Shown piece after piece: positions 1 to 9,537 of a DNA stretch of 47,500 nt (position 1 is the first letter of the stretch; each line of letters opens with the position of its first letter). The stretch comes from Adiantum capillus-veneris (Eukaryota; Streptophyta; Polypodiopsida; Polypodiales; Pteridaceae): contig CM043942.1 in assembly GCA_014529385.2 (NCBI GenBank), positions 50,170,274 to 50,217,773 of the forward strand. The letters run 5' to 3'. The translations under genes and the position numbers were made by a program. Below the pieces are notes generated by a model that was not told where the DNA came from, ran no database searches, and was given only the letters and a program-made list of their open reading frames with translations.

Positions 1-348
1 TATGGTTATGGTCGGTTATGGTTTTGCACAAAGTTCGTTATGATTATGGTTTTAAGTTGGTTATGGTTTTGCACAAAGTTCATTTCATTTCTTTCATTTG
101 CCTTAAATCTCATGTGAGATCCTACATTGATAGCATGTAGGAGGCATATACATATGGTTTTCTTTTTTAGTTTATGTTAAAACGAGGGAGCTCTGCCAAA
201 ATTTTTGCGGGAGCACGATTGATTTTGGTGCTGCTCGCTTTCTTGGGCAGAGGACAGGCAGTCTGGCTGTGGCTGTGTCCATCTTTTCACTAGGCACAGG
301 CCAGGATGCCTGTCCTCTGCCCAATAAATTTTTTTTCTGTTATGGTCG
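1..348. other. AT-rich non-coding DNA with a short direct repeat
   Basis: No credible coding. A 23-bp direct repeat (GGTTATGGTTTTGCACAAAG plus TTC) occurs at 14-36 and again, identical, at 59-81. The phrase GGTTATGGTTTT recurs in weaker form between them. The stretch contains the hairpin at 243-324, listed separately. It could be the interior of the CACTA element that ends at 502 or older flanking DNA; the sequence does not decide. Confidence 0.5.
243..324. repeat. Perfect 18-bp inverted repeat (hairpin)
   Basis: Positions 243-260 (TTGGGCAGAGGACAGGCA) are the exact reverse complement of 307-324. Pairing continues imperfectly inward (CTGGCTGTG against CACAGGCCAG), giving a foldback of roughly 28 paired positions with a short loop. 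No target duplication was seen, so it is not a recognisable MITE. A small-RNA precursor or a fragment of a terminal inverted repeat are alternatives. Confidence 0.75.
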
Positions 349-502
349 TTGCAATCTGCGTCGTTAGGCACGTCGAAATATGCATCGATAACAATACCTT
401 TTGACGCATATTGCGACGTTTTTGTAGGGATGCGTATTTCGATGGTTTTTTCGATGGAGAGCGTCGAAACCTACATCGAAGGCCCCCTTTTTTGTTGTAG
501 TG
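349..502. mobile_element. Terminus of a CACTA-type DNA transposon
   Basis: Read on the minus strand from 502, the sequence begins CACTACAACAAAAAAGGGGG. This matches the CACTA signature of plant En/Spm-like (CMC) transposon ends. Inward, from about 355 to 480, short motifs recur in both orientations (CGTCGAAA, GCATCGA, GCGACG, ATGCGTATTTCGATGG, CATCGAAG), as expected for subterminal transposase-binding repeats. The opposite end is not visible in the window, so the inner boundary at 349 is approximate. The 3-bp duplication typical of the superfamily (here it would be CAG, 503-505) cannot be tested with one end. Confidence 0.65.
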
Positions 503-1107
503 CAGCCAAAAAAGGGAAGGTAACTAAACAGGTATTACATGAAGCCGGTGATTGCATATGCCATACAACAGGTTGGGATGACCATGTGGACTCTTTATCA
601 GTGCATGTCTATCTTGCAAAATGCTATAACAATGAAGCAATTGTGGAAGAGAAGCGCAGACGTGAGAATGGAGATGCAGGTCCTTCTACTTCAAAGAGGG
701 TTACAAGAGCTGGTGGAAGAAAGGATCCATGACCTTCTTATGAGGCTCCACCACATGTGCCTCCTCCTCTTGAGATTCCTATGGAGGAGGCATCTACAGG
801 AAAGAAGAAAGAGAAAGGAAAAGCTAAAGCAAAAGGCCCTGCATACAAACTACAATATGAAATTGATGTTGCCACAAACTTAAAGCAGGTATTGGAGGAA
901 AGGGTTTTGAATAGCAAAGTTGAGTTTACCTTGGGTGAGGTTCTTGGCATTGCTAAATGCGAGTTTCATGAAGAAATTATAGATATCATAAAAAGAAAGA
1001 GGAAAACTCTCACTGAGTCTATTCCTCCACAGTCTGAGGGTGAAGGGAGTCACTTAAGGCACATGGAATACATGTCCAAGAGAGTGATTGTGATGAAAAT
1101 ATGGTAG
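503..1107 (+). pseudogene. gag C-terminal remnant of element D
   Basis: One frame runs from 503 to 1107 with a single in-frame TGA at 730-732. The product is very lysine- and glutamate-rich (KKKEKGKAKAKGPAYKLQ at about 800-850). It is followed by a segment containing LEERVLNSKVEF and GIAKCEFHEEIIDIIKRKRK, a pattern I associate with the Gag-protease junction of one plant gypsy lineage (from memory). No zinc knuckle is visible. The segment before 503 in the same frame is CACTA sequence, so the true start is lost. Confidence 0.6.
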
Positions 1108-1237
1108 GATGCTACCAATCTTCTTGAAGAGATGCACATGCTCAATTTGCAGATGATGATTATGATGATGAAGCCTCCTATAAACCCACTACTCCAAAAG
1201 TCTTTGGGAAAGAGCTACAACAGAAACCTTAGTCAAG

Positions 1238-1612
1238 GTGGGTGATCTTGAGGAGCGATATGTTGCATTGATAGATCATGGCGCTGAGATCAATCTTATG
1301 TCCAAGAGTCGTTCCATGAAGGGTAAGTGGCCGATAGACACATACCATGGGTGGATGATTAGAGCTGCAAATAACTCATCAGAAGAGTTGTATGGGGTTT
1401 GTTCAAATGTGAAAGTGACGATTGGTAATGTGAAGGATGAGCAAAATTTATTTGTGCAGGAGATGTCTACCTATCCTCTTATCCTTGGGTAGCCATACAT
1501 CACAGCCATTCGCATTGAAACAAAGGTCTTGGATGATGGTTCTGCTTATGCTAGGGTAAAGAGAAGAGATGGGAAGCGAGATGTGCACTTTTTTGATTGG
1601 GTGTGTAAATCA
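1238..1612 (+). pseudogene. Retropepsin-like aspartic protease remnant of element D
   Basis: The reading contains VALIDHGAEINLMSK near its start and YPLILG near 1480-1492, the two landmarks of a retropepsin: the catalytic aspartate loop and the hydrophobic-Leu-Gly motif. The catalytic triplet reads D-H-G instead of D-S/T-G. A TAG at 1490-1492 interrupts the frame; the same frame continues as PYITAIRIETKVLDDGSAYARV before losing sense. The role would be cleavage of the Gag-Pol polyprotein inside the particle. Confidence 0.7.
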
Positions 1613-2601
1613 TGAGAGGAACCGCAATAGTCTTCGTGAGTATCCTCTCCAAAATCGAACAAAGAGTTCAAAGAGTACAGGGAGACAAGGGGTTTTGTCC
1701 ATGTACCATTGTGAAGCGAGATTGCAATGGCACAAGAAGAAAAAGATTCTCGCCTGACCCAAATCAAGAAGAAGCTTTTTCTACAGGTTTCCAGGGATTA
1801 ATAGAGCATGGGTCAGTATGTTTTATGAAGCTTGATGATATGAAAAGAAGTGCGCAACAATATGTATATAGTGTACAGAAATACATGAAAGAAAATGGTT
1901 TCATAGAGGATACTGAATATATTTCAGGTTTCTTTGAACAAGTTTCTCATGTAGATACTATGCTTGAGCTTGAAGCTATAATGGATTCTAGCATGCAAGA
2001 TGAAACCCACATTGTGGAAGTATGCTCTATGGAAATGTATGATGTGATTGAGGCTTTTGAAGATCAGAAAGATTTCAATGCTAATGAAGGACCAGAAGTA
2101 TGTGTGGAGACCAAGTACAAAACGGTGGCAAAGAAAGTGAGACCAGTGGCCTTACCTTTACCATCATATTGCAGGAAAAAGCTAGAGCAAGCTTCTTTGC
2201 AGCCGAGTCTTAGGGATCCAAAAAGAACTGGACACAAGTTCACAATGGAATCCCTAAAAGAGATAAAAGTTGGTTGTGAAGAGTTTTTAATAGAAGAAGA
2301 GAAGAAGAGTTTTAAAGAAATGCTTTCAAGACATGGTAAGGCTTTTGCTTTCCAGCCACATGAGATAGGGTGTGTTGATCCTAATGTTGTTGCAGCTATG
2401 ATGATCTTCACTATCCCTCACGTACCTTGGAATCTACGCCTGGTTCCTGTTCCAAAAGAACATTTTCCAAAGTTAATGGAACTACTCAATGAAAAGATTA
2501 GCATGGGTATCTTGGAGCAATCTGTGCGCCATATTCAAGGTGGTTTATTGTGCCTAAGAATAATGGAGCTTTGCGGTTCATACAAGATATGCAACCTGTA
2601 A
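1612..2601 (+). pseudogene. Pol linker and N-terminal RT remnant of element D
   Basis: A 329-codon open frame. The first two thirds is an acidic linker between protease and RT with no recognisable fold. The last 60 residues (PWNLRLVPVPKEHFPKLMEL and NEKISMGILEQS) match the start of gypsy reverse transcriptases, where a peptide binding primer and template precedes the VPKK block. A frameshift near 2540 leaves the VPKNNGALRF-like block in another frame. The first in-frame codons are probably not a real start; the original polyprotein came through from the protease. Confidence 0.65.
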
Positions 2602-3160
2602 ACAAGGTTACCATCAGGAATGTGGGTACAGGACCTGTAGTGGATGAATTTACAGAGGCGTTTGCAGGAGTAGAGATCTGACAACTATGAAAACACCTTT
2701 GGGATTGGTAAAAATGTGTACCTTACCTCAAGGAGCAACAAATTCAGTTGCACACATGATGAATGGGATGAATATGGTTCTACGTGACTTCATACCTCAA
2801 ATCACAATGCCATTTCTTGATGATGTGCCCATCAAAGGATGTGAAGACAAAGATAAAGATGAAGCTATGGATTCAAGGGGTGCCGTAAGTTTGTTGCAGA
2901 CCATATCGAAGATTGTGAGAAGATTTTGTCAAAGCTTGAAGAATTTAATATTACCCTATCAGGGCAAAAATCTGTATTTGGTGTTAATGAAGTGTTGATT
3001 GTGGGGCATATGTGTGGTCCTTATGGTAGAAGACCTTGTCCAAAAAAGGATGCAATCAAAAACATGAAAGAAACATGTACAACTATAACTGAAGTTTGAA
3101 TATTTCTTGGTGATTGCGTCTTCTATCTTATTTGGATACCACATTATGCACATGTAGCAG
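2602..3160 (+). pseudogene. Reverse transcriptase core remnant of element D
   Basis: The segment at 2687-2998 carries LGLVKMCTLPQGATNS (the finger-palm motif ending in LPxG) and MPFLDDVPIKG, the F-L-D-D catalytic motif. The block with the first catalytic aspartate is missing: QDMQPVNKVTIRN at about 2590 is followed within 60 bases by the LTTMKTPLG block, so about 20-30 codons are deleted near 2660-2680, where there is also a TGA. Connection-domain sequence continues, shifted, to about 3150. Confidence 0.75.
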
Positions 3161-3189
3161 ATCCCCTTTATAGGTTGTTGAGAAAGAAT

Positions 3190-3846
3190 CAAAAGTTTTG
3201 ATGGGAAAGAAGCTACTTCTTTCATCGCCAACCTTGAGAAAGGTAGACTATGCATGTGAGAGACTTGTCATTGTGACAGCGGACACGAGTCCTACAGGGA
3301 TAGGATGGGCAGTAGGGCAAGATGATGATGAAGGAAAAAGGTATGTGGTGAGATTTGGAGCCAAGATTCTGAGTTCTTGCCAACGCGATTATGCACAAGT
3401 AAAAGGGAACTATGGGGGGTGGTTACAGCATTGAGGTGTGACAAGGAGTACTTGATAGGGGCATCAGTGGTTGTGGAAACTGATTGTTTGCCTCTTCTTG
3501 AAATGATCACAAATTGTTTGACTCCTGATATTGCAATGTTGTGATGGATAGCCTACATAAAGTCCTTGAATCCTGAGTTCAAGCATATTGCAGGGAAAGA
3601 AAATCCAATGACAGATATGCTATCTAGGGCAAGGTATGAAGATGAACATGACATGATTATTGAGGGAGATGATGTTGGCACAAATTTTTACACTATTGAT
3701 CATGCAAAGAGTAGTCATGCATGTTTTGTGTCTTCACTTGAGTCCTTTTCAGAGGAACTATATGAGGATGAATGGCTCTTGATAGGTCGCTACTTAAGTA
3801 CTCTGCAGAAGCAGGATGATTGGACTGAGAAAGAATTTAAGAGATA
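3190..3846 (+). pseudogene. RNase H remnant of element D
   Basis: VIVTADTSPTGIGWAVGQ (from about 3268) is the first RNase H strand with its catalytic Asp. GAKILSSCQRDYAQVKGNYG follows, where the usual catalytic Glu position reads as Lys or is shifted. ETDCLPLLEM lies at about 3478 after a frame change, and NPEFKHIAGKENPMTDMLSR at about 3570 is the typical end of the domain. At least two frameshifts and a TGA at 3542 break it. The remaining codons to 3846 are an acidic linker to integrase. Confidence 0.75.
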
Positions 3847-5110
3847 AGAAGAAAAGCATACGGATACTTCTTCAGGGATGGCTACTTATAAGAGCATCCT
3901 AAACGAAGAGATGGAACACCATTGCGCGTAGTATACGATAAGGTTACTCAGCAACAAATCATCAAGGAGTTCCATGAAATTTTATGGGCAGGACATCGAG
4001 GTGTATGGGCAACATTTGCCAAGGTAAAAGAAAGGTATTGGTGGAAAGGGATGTATAAGGATGTGGCTGAGTTTGTGGAGTCTTGTGTGACATGCCAAAT
4101 GTATTCAAATGTATGGCATCGTGATGGACTACATCCTACTTATCCATTAGCCATGCATTACAAATGGGTTGTGGATTTGGTTACAATGTCTTTGGGACTT
4201 TGGCAAATGAGGTATTTGGTGCTTGCAAGAGAAGATTTGTCTAATCAAGTTGAAGGGCTAGCATTGAGGACAAAGAGTACACAAGCTGTATGTAAATTTC
4301 TTCTTGAAGATGTGATCTGTCGCTATGGGTGTGTGGGAAAGATAATTGTAGATAGAGGAGAATTGGATGCTGATGAATTAAGGGAATTCTTCTCTAGAAT
4401 GGGCATCAAACTAGCTTTAACTTGTGCTTATAACCCAGAGGGGAATGGAAAAAGTGAAGGAGGACATCCTCCAATAATCAAAGCTTTAGCTAAGGCTTGT
4501 GAAGGTAATCTTGGAGAGTGGCCAAGGTTACTGCCATTTGCATTGTGGGCTGGCCGTACAACACATGCGTGTTGAATTGATGTATGGTCAAAAACCTGTG
4601 AAGCCAATTGAAGATGTAGTTCTTACATGGAATGTATTGCCATGGGAAGATGGAATGAGTAGAGAAGACCTTCTTGCATTGCGCATACGGCAATTGGAAA
4701 GAAGGTTTGAAGACATTGAGCTTGCAAAAGCTCGACTAAAGAATGCAAGGTTGAAAAACAAAGACAGATTTGACAAGATGCATAGGCTCATACCAAAAGA
4801 CATTGAAGAAGGTGATTGGGTGTTGGTGTACGATAGTTGCCTTGAAAACCAGCACTCTACAATCAGGAAGCTTGCAAAGAGATGGTTTCCTTATGTTGTC
4901 AAACATGTGCATGGAAATGCAACTTACACCTTGCGTGAACTGGATGGGACTGAACTGAAAATTCCCATTGAAAGAAAAAGAATTAAATTATTCAAAAGAC
5001 GAGGGGATTATGATCCATTTGATGCACAACCAAGTGAAGAGGATGATGAAGCCAACTATATGCAAACTGAGGATGAAAGTGAGAATATGGCGTCTGACCG
5101 TGAGTTTTAA
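3847..5110 (+). pseudogene. Integrase remnant of element D
   Basis: The HHCC zinc-binding domain is complete (FHE, GHRG, then CVTC at about 4085). The DDE core has VVDLV (about 4170), VDRGE (about 4350) and GNGKSEGG (about 4440), so all three catalytic acidic residues are present. A frameshift with a small deletion at about 4560 separates this from the rest: LMYGQKPVKPIEDVVL, a basic helix, then GDWVLVYDS and WFPYVVKHV of the SH3-like C-terminal domain, ending LFKRRGDYDPFD and an acidic tail to the stop at 5108-5110. No chromodomain follows. This is the best-preserved part of element D. Confidence 0.85.
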
Positions 5111-5157
5111 TGCTCTACAAATGTTGTTGTGGCACATACCGGAGGATGTGCAGGTTC

Positions 5158-5165
5158 AGAGGGGG
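5158..5165 (+). other. Polypurine tract of element D
   Basis: AGAGGGGG lies directly before TGTATGTCATGC, 48 bases after the integrase stop. A purine run ending one base before TG is the plus-strand priming site of an LTR element. Confidence 0.65.
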
Positions 5166-5880
5166 TGTATGTCATGCCGTGGCACGTACATAGTGTGAAA
5201 TAAAACATTCACCTCACTCTTGATACTTCTCGATGTATGCAAATAAAAGCAATCATGTACATATTGTGCTATATGTTGAAGTGTCTATTGCGGTCATTAT
5301 CATGTACATACCTATCCGAAATGTCATGGCCCTGGATGTGGCACGTTTGCATTCTCTTCCACATGATAAGATGCTTAATTTGTTTTTACAATGTATATAT
5401 TCCAAGTGTTTCATGGTGGCACACTCATCTCGCCTATAAAGATTGATGCGGGTAAAAATTGCCAAAAATAGCAGCTAACAGGCACCGTTGCAGAATAGCA
5501 TGGAAAGTGATCCAAAATGGTATATTGATGGAAAATGATGCTTATCCATGCTTTTTATGCTTATACGAGTGATCCCACAAATTTGGGATTTTTTTGACTC
5601 TCTTTGGGATTTTTTGCATCAAAAATGGCATTTTTTTGGTCAAAAATGAGCTGAAAATGGCCTAGTTTTGGTCCAAAATGGAAAAATGGCCTAAAAATTG
5701 ACACATCAGCTGAAAATGCCGTGGGGAAGAGAGAGAGGGCTGCTTTTTACAGAGAAAAAACCAGAAATTTTTCTCTACTGTGTAATAGCTTTCATGGTTG
5801 CCCAATCTATGTGTGTTGCAGTCCCGCCTCTTCGCAATCTTGTAACTGAGCTTGTGAGGGAGTGAATTAGAGTTTCCCCT
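5166..5880 (+). repeat. 3' LTR of element D (right end uncertain)
   Basis: The LTR begins TGTATG after the polypurine tract. A TATA-like CCTATAAAG lies at about 5434-5442. No second copy exists in the window, so the end cannot be fixed. I place it loosely between about 5500 and 5880. The stretch 5520-5720 is rich in repeats of the type AAAATGG and TTTTTTGG, which may belong to the LTR or to flanking DNA. Confidence 0.45.
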
Positions 5881-6357
5881 TATCAAAATGGTGTTTGGGC
5901 TTCAATATAGAAGCTCTTAAATCTCTGAAAAATCAAAAAATGGTCTCCAAGAATGTGGAAGCTTGAGCATTCCTTTCAACTATTTGATGCTACGACTATG
6001 TAATTGGGGGCGAGGCTAAATGATACCATGAAAGAGGTTTGCGTTTTGATTGAGAATTGTGCTTGTATGAGCATCAAGGTTTCATGGCTGAAACATTAAT
6101 GTTTTTCGATGGTCTTTTTAAGTGAAATTGAATGTGATTTGATGATCCTCTCATCATACTCTCGACTACGAAAAGAAGCAATTTCCAAGCACGATAGGAA
6201 AGAAGGTTTGTGACTTTGCTGTCATGAACGCTCTTAGATTCTCTGTCACCCTTAGAAAGAGGGTTGGTGATTCTCCACAAACGCTTTCTTGCAAAGGGTT
6301 TGTGACTCTCATCATGAACTCTCACAGCCAGAGGTTCTGCACCTTCCCTGCTAGACC
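5881..6357. other. Non-coding stretch, no gene seen
   Basis: No open frame with coding character. Two related phrases, TTTGTGACTTTGCTGTCATGAA at about 6209 and TTTGTGACTCTCATCATGAA at about 6299, suggest a weak local duplication of about 90 bp. Confidence 0.4.
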
Positions 6358-6912
6358 GCACACTTTTCGACAACGTGTCAAAGCAAGGGACTTGCCGTAC
6401 ACTATGCACGAGCCACAAATGGCTGCAAGCACACAACCGGACTAATCTAGCAAGCTCAAGAGAGCAAGGGTGTGTCACTCACCTCCCTACACTCGCCTTC
6501 GTGGAGGATTCTTCGTCGCGAAGAAGAGGGAGCTACCATCGTGCCACGCTCAACCGTCTCGCCGCCGCCAAGCTGTCGCAATGCTCAACGTCTCCCTCTC
6601 TCTCTCTCTCTTGCATACACACACACAAGGAGATGAAGAAGAAGATGGAGATGGAGCAAGAGCACTCTTCAATTGCACAAATGATAGAATGAGTGATTTT
6701 TAGGTTTAGGTGACTTTTATATGAGCTCACCTCATTCACACTTGGGCGCCCATGCTTAGCCAACTAACCCTTGAATGTTACAGTTAGAGTGCGCCTCTCA
6801 TCGGTGATCACTCTTACCCTTTTCCTATTGGACTGACAAGCCCGGTCCATGACTCAATCAATTAAGGATAAGGCATCCGCCGAAGGTGATAGGATGTCCG
6901 TAAGGGTTAACA
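6358..6912 (-). repeat. LTR of the inverted family A copy
   Basis: Read on the minus strand it begins TGTTAACCCTTACGG and shares with the A LTRs: the GAGAGGCGCACTCTAAC block, CATGGGCGCCCAAGTGTGAA, the TATA-like CTCATATAAAAG, GAAGAGTGCTCTTGCTCC, a TG/GA microsatellite (much shorter here), and GGCTCG followed by GGCAAG near the end. The polypurine tract (AGGAAGCGGGG on the minus strand) lies at 6914-6924. The expected terminal CA appears as CG at about 6358, so this end is approximate. Confidence 0.8.
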
Positions 6913-7990
6913 TGCCCCGCTTCCTGATGTAGATTCCATCCTTGGAAGCTATTGAGATGAATCCTGCTCGTTGAGGTGGAAGAGCATCCGAGTTTGAGTC
7001 TTGAGCTTTCTTGCAAAATCAACCATAAATCGCACAGTAATTGCATTCTCATATACAATAAAAAAGCATATGCAATTAATAGGCACACAAATTGATTGGT
7101 AACAAAATATTTAAAAAATTAGCATTAAACATTAAACTCTAATATAATGAAACGCATAAGCACTTTTTTATAGAGGTAAAAAAATAAACAAGTATGGGGT
7201 CGCTAATTCAACGGTTGAGAGGCACTAGAGGTCAACTATTAATACCATGGGCAATCTTCTCAATTATCTCCAGTCAATTAAGTTGTTTAATCGCAAGAGC
7301 AAAGTATTGCATGTTCGAGGGCTGACTAGAGGCTATACCTAGAAGACCTTCTAGTTAAGCTGCGATAAAAGGAATTACTTATGAAATCATTGCTTGAATT
7401 ATTCCCTTTTCTTTGACCCCCCAAAGTTTTTTCACATTAATTCATTTGATTTGTGTGCTTATTTTGTATGCCTTGGTCTTTTTTCTTTTCAAAGGAAAGC
7501 GCCCACACTGGGAACCTCTAAGGCTTTAGTACCATAGGCAATACATATGGGTGAAGTACCGAATTAGGATTTTACATGTGTTGGCACTTTTGTTTTTTTG
7601 TTTTTCATTGCCTTTCAATTTTGTAACTTTGGGGGGTCATATTGACACGGTTACCCTCCCCAGGCTCGTCATACTAGTAAACTCCCTTTATAATACTTAA
7701 GCTAAAGGTCAATAGTGACTAAGCCCACTAGAAAGCCCTAGTACATTGCACACAACACTGCCTAAATCGGGTTAAGAACCTAAAGTAACCATTGATTATT
7801 AGGAAGGCATTCTCCATGGTATTAAGAGATGATATTTAAAGCCTAACTTGATCAAAATAGCTTAATCAGACTGCTTGATTCTTAAACCTAGACAAGGAAT
7901 CATGATAGAAAATCATATTGAATCTAATGTTTTAATACTAAACAAATGTGCTGAATATTGTGCTACCAATCACAGTAAAAACAAGAAAAC
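6358..7990 (-). mobile_element. 3' end fragment of a second family A element
   Basis: On the minus strand this region matches the 3' end of element A (about 45478-47225), in order: the non-coding block containing ATTGTGATTGGTAGC and CTTGTCTAGGTTTAA, the polypurine tract, then an LTR starting TGTTAACCC. Similarity is clear by eye but with many substitutions and indels, so this copy is older or from a related subfamily. It stops near 7990, just short of where A's accessory ORF would begin. It is inverted relative to element A. Confidence 0.8.
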
Positions 7991-8621
7991 ATGGATGCTA
8001 GAAAAGACTTGAGGCAATGCAAATGGACATCCGCATCGGGTTGTGGTTGCTTTGTGCTCTACCTGAACTCAGCTGAGCCAGAGTGTCGAATTGTTTTTGA
8101 GCTATTTGTTGGTCTCTGGAGAGGATCTCAAGTTCCGTTTTGTATGCCAGTCAAAGGGCGAGCCATCGTGCTCCGAACCCCTTTCTTTTGCATTTTAAAG
8201 CTGTGTTGGTTCATCGAGTCGAGGAGAGTTTGTCCCTCACTCGCTACCTATCTATCGTTTTTGGATTACTGGTGTGGCCGGCCACTATAGATCCGGCCAT
8301 AGTTTGATCTCGGGCTCTTATGGAACCCCGTATTCATGGTATTGCGCCCCTTTATGATAGGTATGCATAGGTTGTTTTTGGGTGGTGTGGAGGCTATAGA
8401 GGTTCTGTTTTTTTCAGTTTTTCTCTCGCAAAGTGGAACATCCTGTGGTTCTGATTGCCTCGGGTTGTGTGTCCTCTTCAATGCACCAAAATAATTACAA
8501 TCATTGGTGGGATGGGTCTATAAATATTGCCTTTCTCTTTTCCTACTTAGTACCCCTGTCGTAGCCAGTGCTTTCAAAGTAGCCTCCTCTTTTTCAAAGA
8601 TTTGTTTGTCTCCTTTTACAA
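7991..8621. other. Non-coding stretch with a TATA-like box before the next coding remnant
   Basis: No convincing gene; the short open frames here have no recognisable features. CTATAAATA at 8518-8526 lies about 100 bases upstream of the ATG at 8622, a plausible plant TATA position. The intervening leader is pyrimidine-rich (CCTCCTCTTTTTC). Confidence 0.4.
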
Positions 8622-9065
8622 ATGGATCCCTTCAAGATTGAGATAGAGGAGGAGTTGCCTTGCTCTAACAAGGATCCAAAGGACAAAGTATTCCATTTTC
8701 TCTATGGAATTGTGCTTCAGCAGCAGCAGGAGCAAGAAATCAAGCCAATCTTTAACCCTCACTTCGCATTGCAAGAGTGGCTAGCTTCTACAAGACATTT
8801 TCTTGAAGAGTTTGAGTAGGCATATGAGCAACAGATGGCCGAGGGCACTTTTGAGTTTGAGGACTGCCGATATGTGCATGTGAAGGATATATGTTTCAAC
8901 CGCTCCAAGAAAGATGTTATCTACAGGAGCAGCCTCAAGCTTCCAAAGCATTTACATAGGAATGACATCAAATGTCCTGTACATAGACGGAAGTGTCGTG
9001 TCGTGGAATACTATGCTAGACTCGTACTATATTTGAATGTCAACGCAGCCGGGGCCTACTGGTGA
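8622..9065 (+). pseudogene. Unrecognised decayed coding region, first part
   Basis: One frame runs from ATG 8622 to TGA 9063-9065 with a single internal TAG at 8817-8819, about 147 codons. The product is acidic at the start (MDPFKIEIEEELPCSNKDPK), has a QQQQEQE run at about residue 40, then a basic part with CPVHRRKCRVVEYYARL. I do not recognise a family. ATG context and TATA-like box make a former host gene or captured exon possible, but a retroelement fragment is equally possible. Confidence 0.35.
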
Positions 9066-9084
9066 TGAGATGGCACCACCTTAA

Positions 9085-9537
9085 ACTGGTTCTTTACATG
9101 TTTTGGAGGGTGTTCAGCTCCCAAAGGGGGATTTTCCAACAAATGTTCTCCCTACCATCCCGATTGGTGATCACCATTATGTTATGCTAAATGATATCAT
9201 GGAGTTGTTTGACTTGAGAAAGGACTATTGCCTTGCTATAGTTTCTCAGAATCTTCAAGAGGATGTTAGTATAATCAACCCTGTCGATGACAAGTATTTT
9301 GTCATGGACGCTCATGTAGCAGAAGATGAGTTTGTTGAACCAACAAAGGCACTATCAATGGTGCACAAGGATGTTGTCGCCTGTGCAGAGACATTGCCAA
9401 CAGAGTCAGAGCTGTTCAAGGCAATTCAGGAAAGTCTTAGAATCACAGACTTGGGTAGAACTGCTCCATCAATGCTTTGGCCCCATCCTCATGCTCTGCA
9501 AGAGAGAGCACACTGGACTTATGGAACACTGCATTAG
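9085..9537 (+). pseudogene. Unrecognised decayed coding region, second part
   Basis: An open frame of about 150 codons without a clear ATG start, in a different frame from the preceding remnant and 20 bases downstream. Composition looks protein-like (GDHHYVMLNDIMELFDLRKD, then an acidic segment with DDKYFVMDAHVAEDEF and ESELFKAIQESL). It may be the continuation of the 8622 reading after a frameshift. No family recognised and no zinc knuckle, kinase or retroelement motif found. Confidence 0.3.

Larger units (their letters stand above)
503..5165 (+). mobile_element. Element D: degraded Ty3/gypsy retrotransposon
   Basis: The order gag end, aspartic protease, reverse transcriptase, RNase H, integrase, polypurine tract, LTR start is that of Ty3/gypsy (Metaviridae) elements. 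Every domain is broken by stops, frameshifts or deletions. The gag N-terminus, primer-binding site and 5' LTR are missing; the left edge abuts the CACTA end at 502. It shares little protein similarity with elements A and B beyond the common catalytic motifs, so it is a separate lineage. It has no chromodomain after the integrase C-terminal domain. Confidence 0.85.

Noticed and set aside
1-502. Complete CACTA element or MITE
   Set aside because: Only one CACTA end is visible; no matching inverted end or 3-bp duplication in the window.
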